The translations under genes were made by a program, and so were the position numbers. The notes beneath the pieces were generated by a model that was not told the origin of the DNA, ran no database searches, and was given only the letters and a program-made list of their open reading frames with translations. From contig NZ_RRAZ01000006.1 of NCBI RefSeq assembly GCF_003863335.1, positions 62,001 through 126,000 of the forward strand: DNA of 64,000 nt, given 5' to 3'. This stretch comes from Falsigemmobacter faecalis (lineage in GTDB: Bacteria; Pseudomonadota; Alphaproteobacteria; Rhodobacterales; Rhodobacteraceae). Below, piece by piece: positions 23,789 through 32,837 of the stretch (the first letter of the stretch is position 1; each line of letters begins with the position of its first letter).

Positions 23789-24223
23789 ATGCCCGCCACT
23801 GCACGGCAAAGCTGGCTCTCACTGCTTGCCAAATCCCCTCCGGCGCGGCTTGCGGCGCTGTTTCCTGAGCTGCCGCCGCATCTGGTGCTGCGCGCCCCTG
23901 AGATCGGCTCTGTCATGGTGCAGGGCCGCACGGGCGGCACCGGCGCGCCCTTTTCGCTGGGCGAGATGACGGTGACCCGCGCCTCGCTGCAACTGGACTG
24001 CGGAAGCGTGGGGCACGCCCTGGTGCAGGGCCGCGACCGCGACCACGCGCTGCGCACGGCGGCCCTTGATGCGCTGATGCAGACCGCCGCCGCCCCGACC
24101 CTTGAGGCAGAGGTTCTCACCCCCCTGCGGGCTGAGGCAGAGGCGCGACAGGCCGCCCGCGCCGCAAAGGCCGCTGCCACCCGGGTTGAGTTTTTCACAC
24201 TGATGCGCGGAGAAGACGCATGA
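23789..24223 (+). CDS. phnG: PhnG, C-P lyase core subunit
   Basis: The 144-aa protein matches PhnG in size and in the run RQSWLSLLAKSPPARL near the start, with GSVMVQGRTGGTGAPFSLGEMTVTR in the middle. With PhnH, PhnI and PhnJ it forms the core complex that makes alpha-D-ribose 1-methylphosphonate 5-triphosphate from ATP and methylphosphonate. GAGG precedes the ATG by 7 nt. The stop overlaps phnH by 4 bp. It is the first gene downstream of the PhnF operator. Confidence 0.93.
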   Translation: MPATARQSWLSLLAKSPPARLAALFPELPPHLVLRAPEIGSVMVQGRTGGTGAPFSLGEMTVTRASLQLDCGSVGHALVQGRDRDHALRTAALDALMQTAAAPTLEAEVLTPLRAEAEARQAARAAKAAATRVEFFTLMRGEDA

Positions 24224-24783
24224 CACGTCTGACCGGGGGCTTCATCGATCCCGCCACAGAAGCGGCCACAGGCTTTCGCGCCGTTCTGGAAGCCATGGCA
24301 CGGCCGGGACGCATCTTTGATGTGACGGGTGCTGCGCCACCTGCGCCTTTGTCGGTGGCGGCAGGCGTGGTGCTGCTGACGCTCTGCGATCATGAAACGC
24401 CGCTGTTTCTGGCCGGGCGCTATGACTGCGCGGAGGTCCGGGCCTGGATCGCCTTTCACTGCGGCGCGCCCTTTGCTGCGCCCGAAGCAGCCGCCTTTGC
24501 GCTTGGCGACTGGCAGGATCTGCAGCCCGTCAGCCGCTTTCGCGCCGGCGAGCCCGCCTATCCCGACCGCTCCGCCACCCTTCTCGTTGAGCGCAGCGCG
24601 CTTGCGGCACAGGGCCACCGCCTGAGCGGCCCCGGCATCCGCGATCACGCCCTGCTGAACCTGCCCGAGACCGCAGCGTTTCAGGTCAATCACGCCCGCT
24701 TTCCGCTGGGCTTTGATGTGATTTTCACGGCCGGGGCGCAGCTTGCAGCCCTGCCGCGCAGCACCCGCACGGAGGCGCTCTGA
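24220..24783 (+). CDS. phnH: PhnH, C-P lyase core subunit
   Basis: The 187-aa length and motifs (GGFIDPATEAATGFRAVLEAMARPGRI at the start, then LSGPGIRDHALLNL) are those of PhnH, a PLP-fold relative without enzymatic lysine that serves as a structural subunit of the PhnGHIJ complex. It overlaps phnG by 4 bp and phnI by one base, suggesting coupled translation at fixed stoichiometry. Confidence 0.94.
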   Translation: MTRLTGGFIDPATEAATGFRAVLEAMARPGRIFDVTGAAPPAPLSVAAGVVLLTLCDHETPLFLAGRYDCAEVRAWIAFHCGAPFAAPEAAAFALGDWQDLQPVSRFRAGEPAYPDRSATLLVERSALAAQGHRLSGPGIRDHALLNLPETAAFQVNHARFPLGFDVIFTAGAQLAALPRSTRTEAL

Positions 24784-25871
24784 TGTATGTGGCCGTTAAA
24801 GGGGGCGAGCGCGCGATTGATGCCGCCCATGCCTGGCTTGCGGAAGAACGCCGCGGCGATCCAGCGGTCCCGGACCTCAGCCCGGCGCAGATCCGCGAAC
24901 AGATGAGCCTCGCGGTCAACCGCGTCATGGCCGAGGGCTCGCTTTATGATCCCGACCTCGCAGCTCTCGCGCTGAAACAGGCGCGGGGCGATCTGGTGGA
25001 GGCGGTCTTTCTGCTGCGCGCCTATCGCACCACCCTGCCGCGCTTTGGCACTTCGCGCCCGGTCGATACCGCGCAGATGGCGGTGACGCGGCGGATCTCG
25101 GCCACCTTCAAGGACCTGCCGGGCGGGCAAATCCTGGGGCCGACCTTTGATTACACCCACCGCCTGCTCGATTTCGCCCTGGCCGCCGAGGGGCTGGCAC
25201 CGCCGCCCCCCGCCCCGGTGGCAGAGCCCTCAAGCGATCCCCTGCCCCATGTCACCGCCCTTCTGGGCCTCGACGGGCTGATCGAAGAAGAGCCCGCCTC
25301 CGACACCCCCGCCCCCGACCTCACGCGCAGCCCGCTGCAGCTTCCCGCCAGCCGTGCGCTTCGCCTTCAGGCGCTGGCCCGCGCGGATGAGGGGTTTCTT
25401 CTGTCGCTCGCCTATTCCACCCAGCGCGGCTATGGCCGCACCCATGCCTTTGTCGGAGAGCTGCGCATCGGCACCGTCGCGGTGGAGGCGGATCTGCCGG
25501 AGCTGGGTTTCGCCATTGAGATCGGCGAGATCGAACTGACCGAATGCGAAAGCGTGAACCAGTTCAAAGGCTCAAAGACCGAGCCTGCGCAGTTCACCCG
25601 CGGCTATGGTCTGGTCCCCGGCCAGTCCGAGCGCAAGGCCATCTCGATGTCGCTGGTCGACCGCGCCCTGCGCTGGCAGGAGCTGGGCGAGGATTTCACC
25701 GGCGCTCCGGCCCAGGACGAAGAATTCGTCCTCAGCCATTGCGACAATGTGCAGGCCACCGGCTTTCTCGAACACATCAAACTGCCGCATTACGTCGATT
25801 TCCAGGCCGAGCTTGAACTGATCCGCCGCCTGCGCGCCGCCGCCGGATCCGGGGCGGAGCCACAGGAATGA
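24783..25871 (+). CDS. phnI: PhnI, C-P lyase core subunit (ribosyl-triphosphate-forming)
   Basis: The 362-aa PhnI starts MYVAVKGGERAIDAAHAWLAEERRG, as is standard for the family. It ends with the conserved block GEIELTECESVNQF, then YGLVPGQSERKAISMSLVDRAL, and an LSHCDNVQATGFLEHIKLPHYVDF-type segment. PhnI displaces adenine from ATP and attaches the phosphonate at C1 of ribose. A Pro/Ala-rich stretch around residues 139-180 is less conserved. An unrelated HAD gene, not phnJ, follows with a 4-bp overlap. Confidence 0.95.
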   Translation: MYVAVKGGERAIDAAHAWLAEERRGDPAVPDLSPAQIREQMSLAVNRVMAEGSLYDPDLAALALKQARGDLVEAVFLLRAYRTTLPRFGTSRPVDTAQMAVTRRISATFKDLPGGQILGPTFDYTHRLLDFALAAEGLAPPPPAPVAEPSSDPLPHVTALLGLDGLIEEEPASDTPAPDLTRSPLQLPASRALRLQALARADEGFLLSLAYSTQRGYGRTHAFVGELRIGTVAVEADLPELGFAIEIGEIELTECESVNQFKGSKTEPAQFTRGYGLVPGQSERKAISMSLVDRALRWQELGEDFTGAPAQDEEFVLSHCDNVQATGFLEHIKLPHYVDFQAELELIRRLRAAAGSGAEPQE

Positions 25872-26461
25872 ATATCATCTTTGACATCGGCAATGTGCTG
25901 ATCGCCTGGGATCTGCACCGCGCGTTTGACGACGCCTATCCAGAGGCGGCTGAGTTTGACGCCTTTTTGCAGCGCACGGGGTTTTACGCGCTGAACCTGC
26001 GCGCCGATCAGGGCACCGCTTTCGCCGATCTCGCCCGCGCGGTCAGTGAGCCGACGGATGCCGCACTGATCCGCAGCTATCCGGCCCGCTTTGCGCGCAG
26101 CATTGCCGCTCCGGTCCCCGGCAGCTGGCAGATCCTGCGGGATCTGAAGGCCCGCGGCCACCGCATCCATGCGATCACCAATTGGTCGCAAGAGACCTGG
26201 CCCGAGGCGCTGCGGCTGCACCCCGATCTGGCCAGTACCTTTGAATGTCTGGTGATCTCGGGGCGCGAGGGGCTTTTGAAGCCCGATCCGGCGATCTTCC
26301 GGCTCTTTTGTGCGCGCGCGGATGTCGCGCCGCAGGACTGCCTGTTTATTGACGACCTCCCCGCCAATACCGCCGGGGCGAAAGCCGCCGGTATGGACGC
26401 CCTTCCCTTTACCGGCGCAGCAGATCTGCGCCGCGAGCTGACCCTGAGGGGGCTTTTATGA
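25868..26461 (+). CDS. HAD-superfamily phosphatase inserted in the phn operon
   Basis: This 197-aa protein has all four HAD motifs: I FDIGNVLIAWD (nucleophile Asp6), II ITNWS, III LLKPDPAIF (Lys), and IV FIDDLPAN. The DxGNV form of motif I and the length match the YihX branch of sugar-phosphate phosphatases. It overlaps phnI and phnJ by 4 bp each, so it is a true member of the operon. It may dephosphorylate a ribose-phosphate intermediate or by-product of C-P lyase action, but that is inference. It is not one of the standard E. coli phn genes. Confidence 0.88.
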   Translation: MNIIFDIGNVLIAWDLHRAFDDAYPEAAEFDAFLQRTGFYALNLRADQGTAFADLARAVSEPTDAALIRSYPARFARSIAAPVPGSWQILRDLKARGHRIHAITNWSQETWPEALRLHPDLASTFECLVISGREGLLKPDPAIFRLFCARADVAPQDCLFIDDLPANTAGAKAAGMDALPFTGAADLRRELTLRGLL

Positions 26462-27300
26462 GCGGCTATAACTTCGCTTACCTCGATGAGCAGACCAAGC
26501 GCATGCTGCGCCGCGCTTTGCTGAAGGCGCTGGCCATTCCCGGCTATCAGGTGCCCTTTGCCTCGCGCGAAATGCCGATGCCCTATGGCTGGGGCACCGG
26601 CGGCGTGCAGGTGACTGCCGCCTGCCTGACGCCGCAGGACCGGCTGAAAGTGATCGATCAGGGCGCGGATGACACCACCAATGCGGTCTCGATCCGGCGC
26701 TTTTTCGAACGCACGGCCGGGGTTGCGACCACCACCTCCACTGCAGAGGCCACGGTGATCCAGACCCGCCACCGCATCCCTGAGCAGCCTTTGCAGGAGG
26801 GGCAGATCCTGGTCTATCAGGTGCCGATCCCCGAACCCCTGCGCTTCCTTGAGCCGCGTGAAACCGAGACCCGCCGCATGCATGAGCTGGAAGACTACGG
26901 CCTGATGCATGTGAAGCTTTATGAGGACATCGCGCGGCATGGCGAGATTGCCACCGCCTATGCCTATCCGGTGAAGGTCGGGGGGCGCTATGTCATGGAC
27001 CCCTCTCCGATCCCGAAATTCGACAACCCGAAATTAAACGGCAATCCCGCCATTCAGCTTTTCGGGGCCGGGCGAGAGTGCCGCATCTATGCGCTGCCGC
27101 CCTATACCGAAGTGGTGCCGCTGGACTTTGAGGATCACCCCTTCCGTCCGGGCCGCGCCGATCACAGCTGCGCGCTTTGCGGGGCGCAGGAGAGCTATCT
27201 TGATGAGCTCATCACCGATGACCGCGGCACGCGGCTTTACTGCTGCTCCGACACCGATTTCTGCGCCTCTCGTCAGGCCCCATCCGCAACGGAGGCCTGA
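26458..27300 (+). CDS. phnJ: PhnJ, radical-SAM carbon-phosphorus lyase
   Basis: The 280-aa catalytic subunit carries the unusual 4Fe-4S cysteines at 238, 241, 263 and 269, with the spacing known for PhnJ (C-x2-C-x21-C-x5-C). The conserved glycine that carries the radical is in AIPGYQVPFASREMP (Gly29). It cleaves the C-P bond of ribose 1-methylphosphonate 5-phosphate, releasing methane and a 1,2-cyclic phosphate. All essential residues I can check are present, so the system looks functional. It overlaps the HAD gene by 4 bp, and phnK starts 2 bp after it. Confidence 0.96.
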   Translation: MSGYNFAYLDEQTKRMLRRALLKALAIPGYQVPFASREMPMPYGWGTGGVQVTAACLTPQDRLKVIDQGADDTTNAVSIRRFFERTAGVATTTSTAEATVIQTRHRIPEQPLQEGQILVYQVPIPEPLRFLEPRETETRRMHELEDYGLMHVKLYEDIARHGEIATAYAYPVKVGGRYVMDPSPIPKFDNPKLNGNPAIQLFGAGRECRIYALPPYTEVVPLDFEDHPFRPGRADHSCALCGAQESYLDELITDDRGTRLYCCSDTDFCASRQAPSATEA

Positions 27301-27302
27301 GC

Positions 27303-28079
27303 ATGGCCGCACCCACAGACAACAGCGCACCGCTTTTGCAGGTGTCAGGGCTGACAAAACTTTACGGGCCCCGCACCGGCTGCGCCGGGGTAAGCTTTGA
27401 TCTTTACCGCGGCGAGGTGCTGGGCATCGTCGGGGAAAGCGGCTCGGGGAAATCGACGCTGCTCTCCTCGCTGGCCGGGCAGCAGCGCCCTGACCGGGGC
27501 TCGATCCTCTGGCAGGGCCAGGACGTGCTGTCGCTGCCCGAGACCGGACGGCGGCGGCTAATGCGCAGCGACTGGGCCTATGTGCATCAGAACCCCCGCG
27601 ACGGGCTGCGCATGGGCGTGAGTGCCGGTGCCAATATCGGCGAGCGGCTGATGGCGCTTGGCGCGCGGCATTACGGCGGGATCCGCGCGAGCGCCCTCGA
27701 CTGGCTGGCGCGGGTAGAGATCGATGCCGCGCGGATCGATGACCGCCCCTCGGCTTTCTCCGGCGGGATGCAGCAGCGGTTGCAGATCGCGCGCAATCTG
27801 GTGACGGGCCCCAAACTCGTCTTCATGGATGAGCCGACGGGGGGGCTTGATGTCTCGGTCCAGGCGCGGCTGCTGGATCTGCTGCGCGGGCTGGTGCGCG
27901 ATCTGGGGCTTTCGGTGATCATTGTCACCCATGATCTTGCGGTGGCGCGGCTGCTGGCGGATCGGCTGATGGTGATGAAAGATGGCCGGGTGGTTGAAGA
28001 AGGGCTGACCGATCAGGTGCTTGATGATCCGCAGCACGCCTATACCCAGCTGCTTGTTTCTTCGGTTTTGCAGGTGTGA
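27303..28079 (+). CDS. phnK: PhnK, ABC-type ATPase subunit of C-P lyase
   Basis: The 258-aa protein has a complete ABC set: GESGSGKS (Walker A), FSGGMQQR (signature), [12 protein letters not shown] (Walker B) and VTHDLAVAR. The segment [25 protein letters not shown] is characteristic of PhnK. PhnK docks on the PhnGHIJ core as a dimer and is needed in vivo; it is not a transporter component. Spacing to phnL is 4 bp. Confidence 0.94.
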   Translation: MAAPTDNSAPLLQVSGLTKLYGPRTGCAGVSFDLYRGEVLGIVGESGSGKSTLLSSLAGQQRPDRGSILWQGQDVLSLPETGRRRLMRSDWAYVHQNPRDGLRMGVSAGANIGERLMALGARHYGGIRASALDWLARVEIDAARIDDRPSAFSGGMQQRLQIARNLVTGPKLVFMDEPTGGLDVSVQARLLDLLRGLVRDLGLSVIIVTHDLAVARLLADRLMVMKDGRVVEEGLTDQVLDDPQHAYTQLLVSSVLQV

Positions 28080-28083
28080 TGCC

Positions 28084-28773
28084 ATGATTATTGTCAAAAA
28101 CCTCAGCAAGACCTTCACCCTGCACAATCAGGGCGGCGCGGTGATCCCGGTCATGACGGGCGCGGATCTGCATGTCGGACGCGGGGAATGCGTCGCGCTG
28201 ACCGGGCCTTCGGGTGCGGGAAAATCCACCCTGATGCGGCTGATCCACGGCAATTACCTGGCGGCCTCGGGGGAAATCCGGGTGGCGGGCCATGCGGTGA
28301 CCGGCGCCTCTGCGCGTGAGATCCTGGCACTCAGACGCACGCATCTGGGCTATGTCAGCCAGTTCCTGCGCGTCATCCCCCGCGTGCCAACCTCAGGCGT
28401 GGTGGCCGAGCCGCTGCTGCGCCTTGGAGTCCCGCGGCAGACCGCCGAAGCGCGGGCGGCAGAGTTGCTTTCGCGCCTCAATATCCCCGAGCGGCTCTGG
28501 TCGCTTTCGCCCACCACCTTCTCGGGCGGCGAGCAGCAGCGCGTGAATATCGCGCGGGGGTTTGTGCATGACTATCCGGTGCTGCTGCTCGATGAGCCGA
28601 CCGCCAGCCTTGACGCCACCAACCGGGAGGTGGTGCTGAACCTGATTGAAGAGGCAAAGGCGCGCGGCGCGGCCATCCTTGGCATTTTCCACGACGAAGC
28701 GGCGCGCACGCGGGTCTGTGACCGGCTGGTTGATGTGACAGGCTTCACACCGGGGCTGCGCCATGACGCCTGA
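28084..28773 (+). CDS. phnL: PhnL, ABC-type ATPase subunit of C-P lyase
   Basis: The 229-aa protein starts at [11 protein letters not shown], and an upstream in-frame ATG inside phnK is rejected. It has [16 protein letters not shown] and [11 protein letters not shown], plus the switch region IFHDEAART. With PhnK it forms an ATPase pair on the C-P lyase complex. The end overlaps phnN by 11 bp. Confidence 0.94.
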   Translation: MIIVKNLSKTFTLHNQGGAVIPVMTGADLHVGRGECVALTGPSGAGKSTLMRLIHGNYLAASGEIRVAGHAVTGASAREILALRRTHLGYVSQFLRVIPRVPTSGVVAEPLLRLGVPRQTAEARAAELLSRLNIPERLWSLSPTTFSGGEQQRVNIARGFVHDYPVLLLDEPTASLDATNREVVLNLIEEAKARGAAILGIFHDEAARTRVCDRLVDVTGFTPGLRHDA

Positions 28774-29296
28774 TCTTGTGGCCGTCGTCGGGCCGTCGGG
28801 CGCGGGCAAAGACACCCTGATGGAGGCCGCCTGCGCCGGCACCCCCGGCATCCGCGCCGTGCGCCGGGTCATCACCCGCCCCACAAAGGCCGGAGGCGAG
28901 GACTTTGAGGGCATCAGCGAGGCGGAGTTTGACCGCCGCCTGAGCGCCGGGGACTTCGCCCTGACCTGGGCCGCCCATGGGCTGCGCTACGGCCTTCCCA
29001 AATCTGAGCTGACGGGGGGCGGGACTTTGCTTTTCAACGCCTCCCGCGCGGTGCTGGAGGAGGCCGCAAGGCTCTGGCCGGGGCTGCGCGTGGTGCGGAT
29101 CACCGCGCCGCCCGAGGTGCTGGCCGCAAGGCTCGCCGGGCGCGGGCGCGAGGATGCCCAGGATCAGGCCCGCCGCGTGGCGCGGGCCTCATTCGCGCTG
29201 CCCGAGGGGATCCGCGCCGTCACGGTGGTGAATGACGCCGATCCCGCCACCGGGCTTCAGCGCTTTCTCGCCGCCCTTGAGCCGGTCAGGGGGTAG
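28763..29296 (+). CDS. phnN: PhnN, ribose 1,5-bisphosphate phosphokinase
   Basis: The 177-aa guanylate-kinase-like protein has the P-loop [11 protein letters not shown] near its start and the [20 protein letters not shown] segment typical of PhnN. It phosphorylates ribose 1,5-bisphosphate to PRPP, the last step that recycles the ribose. The start lies 11 bp inside phnL. The 3' end overlaps by 40 bp with the convergent DUF1045 gene, an unusually deep overlap. Confidence 0.92.
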   Translation: MTPDLVAVVGPSGAGKDTLMEAACAGTPGIRAVRRVITRPTKAGGEDFEGISEAEFDRRLSAGDFALTWAAHGLRYGLPKSELTGGGTLLFNASRAVLEEAARLWPGLRVVRITAPPEVLAARLAGRGREDAQDQARRVARASFALPEGIRAVTVVNDADPATGLQRFLAALEPVRG

Positions 29297-29943
29297 CGGT
29301 GCAGCAGTTCAAACGGCCCCTCCTGCGGCTCTGCGAAAAGGCAGATCTCAGCGATCTCAAAGGGGCGCGGCAGCACCGGGGCGAACCACTCGCGCAGGAA
29401 GGGCACCGCCTCAGCCGCCCGGGGGGTGCCGTCGGTCAGCGTCATATGAAAGCGAAACTCTTCCAGCACATAGGGATAGCCATACTGCCCCAGCAATTCC
29501 CTTTGCCGCGGGCTCAGGGTCTCAGGGCGGCGGCGTGCGGTCTCAGCCGCTGTCAGGGCCGCGCGGAAGGGCTCAAGCCGGGTCACGATTTCGCCCGCGA
29601 CCCCCTCCAGCGCGGCGGTGTCCCCTTCGGGGATCAGCGCCAGAAAGCGGCCGATCTGCGCGAGGCTCAGCCCCGCAAGGGTCACCGGCGCAAGCTCTGC
29701 CGCGAGATCCTGCAGCGCCTGATGCAGCCCCGCCACCTCCTGGCCCCCGGCCAGACGGAAGGGCGGCTTCAGCGTGGCGTGAAAGCCGTAGCGGCGCGGC
29801 TCACCCGTCAGCGCGGCCACATCAAATCCGGCCTCCGGATGCGGCAGCGCGCGGCCTGCCTCAACGTCGCGCCCCAGCCAGCGGGCGGCGCGGCTTGCAA
29901 AGGCCCCGGGCGGCGGCGCGTAATAGACCGCATATCGTTTCAT
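29257..29943 (-). CDS. DUF1045 phosphonate-operon protein (2H phosphoesterase type)
   Basis: This 228-aa protein is taken from MKRYAVYYAPPP, with GGTGG upstream. Two HxTL motifs, GFHATLKPPF near residue 53 and FHMTLTDG near residue 162, are the twin catalytic histidines of 2H phosphoesterases. Proteins of this family occur almost only beside phn genes. With no phnP visible here, it is a good candidate to open the ribose 1,2-cyclic phosphate left by C-P lyase, but this is inference. It lies on the opposite strand, between phnN and phnM, and is divergent from phnM with 73 bp between. Confidence 0.85.
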   Translation of the reverse strand: MKRYAVYYAPPPGAFASRAARWLGRDVEAGRALPHPEAGFDVAALTGEPRRYGFHATLKPPFRLAGGQEVAGLHQALQDLAAELAPVTLAGLSLAQIGRFLALIPEGDTAALEGVAGEIVTRLEPFRAALTAAETARRRPETLSPRQRELLGQYGYPYVLEEFRFHMTLTDGTPRAAEAVPFLREWFAPVLPRPFEIAEICLFAEPQEGPFELLHRYPLTGSRAARKR

Positions 29944-30016
29944 TCCACCCATTGCCTGCCCGCTTCCCATTTTCCGTTCCGTCTCTGCGCCTGACCGTCC
30001 GACAGAAAGACTGATA

Positions 30017-31153
30017 ATGACACTTCTTGCAAATGCCACCCTCGTTCTGCCCGGCGAAGTCCTGCGCGGCGCGCTGCATCTTAAGGACGGTCGCATCGCG
30101 GCGATCGAACAGGGCAGCCATGTGCCCGCAGGCGCCGAAGACTGTGAGGGCGATCTGCTGATGCCTGGTCTGATTGAGCTGCATACCGACAATCTTGAGC
30201 GCCATCTGCAGCCCCGCCCCAAGGTGGACTGGCCGCATCAGGCCGCGATCCTTGCCCATGATGCAGAGCTTGCGGGGGTGGGGATCACCACGGTCTTTGA
30301 TGCGCTGCGGGTGGGATCGGTCATCACCGACAATAAGACCGGCTATTCAGAATATGCCCGTGCCGTGGCAACCGGGATCCTCGATCTGCGCCGCGAGGGT
30401 GCTCTGCGGGTCAGCCATTTCCTGCATCTGCGCGCCGAGGTCTGCTCGGAAACCCTGGTTGAAGAAATGGCGAAATTCGGCCCTGAGGACCGCATCGGCA
30501 TTGTCAGCCTGATGGATCACACCCCCGGCCAGCGGCAGTTCCGCGATATTGCCAAGCTGCGCGATTACGTCATGGGCAAGCGCGGCCTGTCTGAAGCGGA
30601 TTTCCAGGCCCATGTCGCAAACCAGCAGGCGATGCGCGCGCGCTTTGGCGATCTGCATGAGAAAATCGCCGTCAGCGAAGCCAGCCGCTATGGCGCGGCG
30701 CTGGCCAGCCATGATGACACCACCGCAGAGCAGGTGGCGGTCTCAAAGGCCCATGGCGTCAGCTTTGCCGAATTCCCCACCACGGTTGAGGCCGCAAAGG
30801 CCTGCCGCGCAGAGGGGGTTCAGGTGATGATGGGCGCGCCCAATGTGATCCGCGGCGGCTCTCACTCAGGAAATGTCTCAGCAGAGGAGCTGGCGGGGCT
30901 CGATCTTCTGGACATCCTGTCGTCGGATTATGTGCCCTCGTCGCTTTTGTCGGCGGCGCTGCATCTGGGCGATCTCTGGGGCGATATGGCGCGTGGCATT
31001 GCCACCGTGACCCGCGCGCCCGCAGAGGCCACGGGCCTGCACGACCGCGGCCGCCTTGAGATCGGCACACGCGCCGATCTGCTGCGGGTGCGCCGGATCG
31101 GGCGCCACGGCGGGCTGCGCGGGGTCTGGGTTCAGGGCAGACGCGTCGGCTGA
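30017..31153 (+). CDS. phnM: PhnM, alpha-D-ribose 1-methylphosphonate 5-triphosphate diphosphatase
   Basis: The 378-aa amidohydrolase-fold enzyme has the metal-binding start MPGLIELHTDNLERHLQPRP, FDALRVGS, then the central SLMDHTPGQRQF block, and VMMGAPNVIRGGSHSGN near the C-terminal third. It removes pyrophosphate from the triphosphate intermediate made by PhnGHI to give the substrate of PhnJ. Here it is detached from phnL and has its own short upstream gap shared with the DUF1045 gene. Its last 22 bp overlap the convergent restriction endonuclease gene. Confidence 0.95.
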   Translation: MTLLANATLVLPGEVLRGALHLKDGRIAAIEQGSHVPAGAEDCEGDLLMPGLIELHTDNLERHLQPRPKVDWPHQAAILAHDAELAGVGITTVFDALRVGSVITDNKTGYSEYARAVATGILDLRREGALRVSHFLHLRAEVCSETLVEEMAKFGPEDRIGIVSLMDHTPGQRQFRDIAKLRDYVMGKRGLSEADFQAHVANQQAMRARFGDLHEKIAVSEASRYGAALASHDDTTAEQVAVSKAHGVSFAEFPTTVEAAKACRAEGVQVMMGAPNVIRGGSHSGNVSAEELAGLDLLDILSSDYVPSSLLSAALHLGDLWGDMARGIATVTRAPAEATGLHDRGRLEIGTRADLLRVRRIGRHGGLRGVWVQGRRVG

Positions 31154-32379
31154 GCCTCGGCCTTCACCGAGGCGATGAACTGAGCAAAACTCATCAGCCA
31201 GGGCCTCTGCTCGGGGTGGAAGGTGGCATGCAGCGCCTTTGGCAGCACGAGATGCAGGTTATGCGCCTGCATCTCGGCGGTCTGGGCGCGCGAAATCGCG
31301 GGCTCCAGCGTCAGAAGATGCTTGTCGGTGATGCGGTCCGCCTCGGCCAGAACCTGCCGCCAGCGGTCTTTGCAGGTGGTTTTCACCGCCAGCATGCGCA
31401 GGTTCTCCGCCGGATAAAGCGGGTCTGAATATTCGGCCTCTCCCGGAAACAGGAAGTCGGCGGCGGCGCGTTTCTCGGTCGTGGCCTCACGGCGGTGGCG
31501 GATGCCATTGGCCTTGAGGATTTCCTCAATATGATGCGCAAAGGCAAAGCCCGCGCGGGATTTCCGGCGGTTCTGCACGGACAGAGAAAAGCGCAGAAAG
31601 CCGTTCACATCGGCCTCGTCACCGATGAGGAAGCCCTCTTTCAGCCGCTCGGCCACCACCTCGCGCTCAAGCCTGCGAAAGAGCGCCTCATCAAGGTCCA
31701 TCCAGGCCAGCAGCGTGCCATCGGGGTCCCCCACCGGATCGGCCTGGGTCACACAGGCCCGCGCAAAGGCCGAAAATTCATCGGTGCGCGGGAAGGTCAG
31801 GCCGAATTTCTTCACCAGCCGCGCGAAGGCCTCGGTCTCGGGGATCTCCGGCTCAATGCCCAGCTCTTCGAGAATAAAGCTCGCGGCAAAATCGATGCCC
31901 CGCGCGCCTTCCGTCAGATCGCGCTGCACCAGCGCAAAATCGAGGCTCAGCTCCAGCCCAAAGAGCCAGAGCAGTTTCTGTTCGGTCGAACTGCCGCTCG
32001 GGCACAGGATCGCCAGCAGCCGCCCCGAAGTGGTCATGCACAAAAAGAGCGTATCGCCAGGGCGCGCGCGATAGACCACCGGATTGGCGGCATGGGGGTA
32101 ATACAGGCGGTATTCAGGCGGGCGATGCGGGGTGCGCTTGCGGGTGTTATACCAGGTCCCGGTGGCCTCAATGCGCAAGGGGGCCTCATCTTCGTCGTCC
32201 ATCCACAGATAGGTGACCGGGATCACCACCTTGTCAGAGGGTGTGCCGAGATAGGTGCGAAAGACGTCAACGCTTTGAAATTCATGCTGCTTTGAGGCGG
32301 TGGGATCCACCTCAACCGCCTTCAGCCCCTTGGCCGCCGCACCAATGAAATATTTTGAAAGCGAGCCCCGCGTGATCAT
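31132..32379 (-). CDS. EcoRII-family type II restriction endonuclease
   Basis: The 415-aa protein aligns in layout with EcoRII (404 aa). The N-terminal effector-type domain spans about 1-180 and the C-terminal catalytic domain follows. The catalytic block is clear: Asp308 and Tyr317 in DFLFPGEAEY, and Lys333 and Arg339 in VKTTCKDRWRQVL. All are offset by exactly nine from the EcoRII residues Asp299, Tyr308, Lys324 and Arg330. EcoRII cuts CCWGG and needs two sites. The start overlaps vsr by 4 bp, and it is the last gene of the dcm-vsr-endonuclease operon. It appears intact. Confidence 0.92.
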   Translation of the reverse strand: MITRGSLSKYFIGAAAKGLKAVEVDPTASKQHEFQSVDVFRTYLGTPSDKVVIPVTYLWMDDEDEAPLRIEATGTWYNTRKRTPHRPPEYRLYYPHAANPVVYRARPGDTLFLCMTTSGRLLAILCPSGSSTEQKLLWLFGLELSLDFALVQRDLTEGARGIDFAASFILEELGIEPEIPETEAFARLVKKFGLTFPRTDEFSAFARACVTQADPVGDPDGTLLAWMDLDEALFRRLEREVVAERLKEGFLIGDEADVNGFLRFSLSVQNRRKSRAGFAFAHHIEEILKANGIRHRREATTEKRAAADFLFPGEAEYSDPLYPAENLRMLAVKTTCKDRWRQVLAEADRITDKHLLTLEPAISRAQTAEMQAHNLHLVLPKALHATFHPEQRPWLMSFAQFIASVKAEAQPTRLP

Positions 32380-32837
32380 TCCGCCCCCCTGCCCGTCAGA
32401 TCTGTCTCAGGCATCTCGCTGCACAGCCAAAGGCTTAAGCGCTCAATAACCGTCTCAAAGGGCGGGCGGCTGCGCCCGCGCAAAGCGCAGTCCCAGACCC
32501 GGGCGATGCGCCAGCCCCCGGCCCGCAAAGCCGCGGCCTGGGCCGCATCCCGGGCCATATTGCCGCCGATCTTGGCCCGCCAGAAGTCTTCGCGCGACTT
32601 TGGCCATTTGAACAGCGGGCAGTCATGGCCATGCCAGAAACAGCCATTGATCAACACCACCGCGCGGCGGGCCGGAAAGACCAGATCGGGCTTTCCGGGC
32701 AGGGTTTTCACATGCAGCCGATAGCGAAAGCCGCGCGCATGAAGCGCGCGGCGGATCAGCAGTTCCGGGCCGGTATCCGCCCCCCGGATCGCCGCCATAT
32801 TGCGCGATCTGGTGGGGGCGTCGTGAACGTCAGCCAC
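32376..32837 (-). CDS. vsr: Vsr, very-short-patch mismatch repair endonuclease
   Basis: The 153-aa protein starts from a GTG that lies 8 bp inside dcm. It has [27 protein letters not shown] (catalytic Asp51), the [10 protein letters not shown] metal/active-site block (His69, His71) and WDCALRGR, all at E. coli Vsr numbering. It nicks T:G mismatches that arise when 5-methylcytosine in CCWGG deaminates. Position 64, His in the E. coli enzyme, is Asn here. It sits between methylase and nuclease and overlaps both. Confidence 0.93.
   Translation of the reverse strand: MADVHDAPTRSRNMAAIRGADTGPELLIRRALHARGFRYRLHVKTLPGKPDLVFPARRAVVLINGCFWHGHDCPLFKWPKSREDFWRAKIGGNMARDAAQAAALRAGGWRIARVWDCALRGRSRPPFETVIERLSLWLCSEMPETDLTGRGAE

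Noticed and set aside
30017-31153. phnP within the phosphonate cluster
   Set aside because: No metallo-beta-lactamase HxHxDH protein occurs anywhere in the region. The last gene is clearly PhnM.
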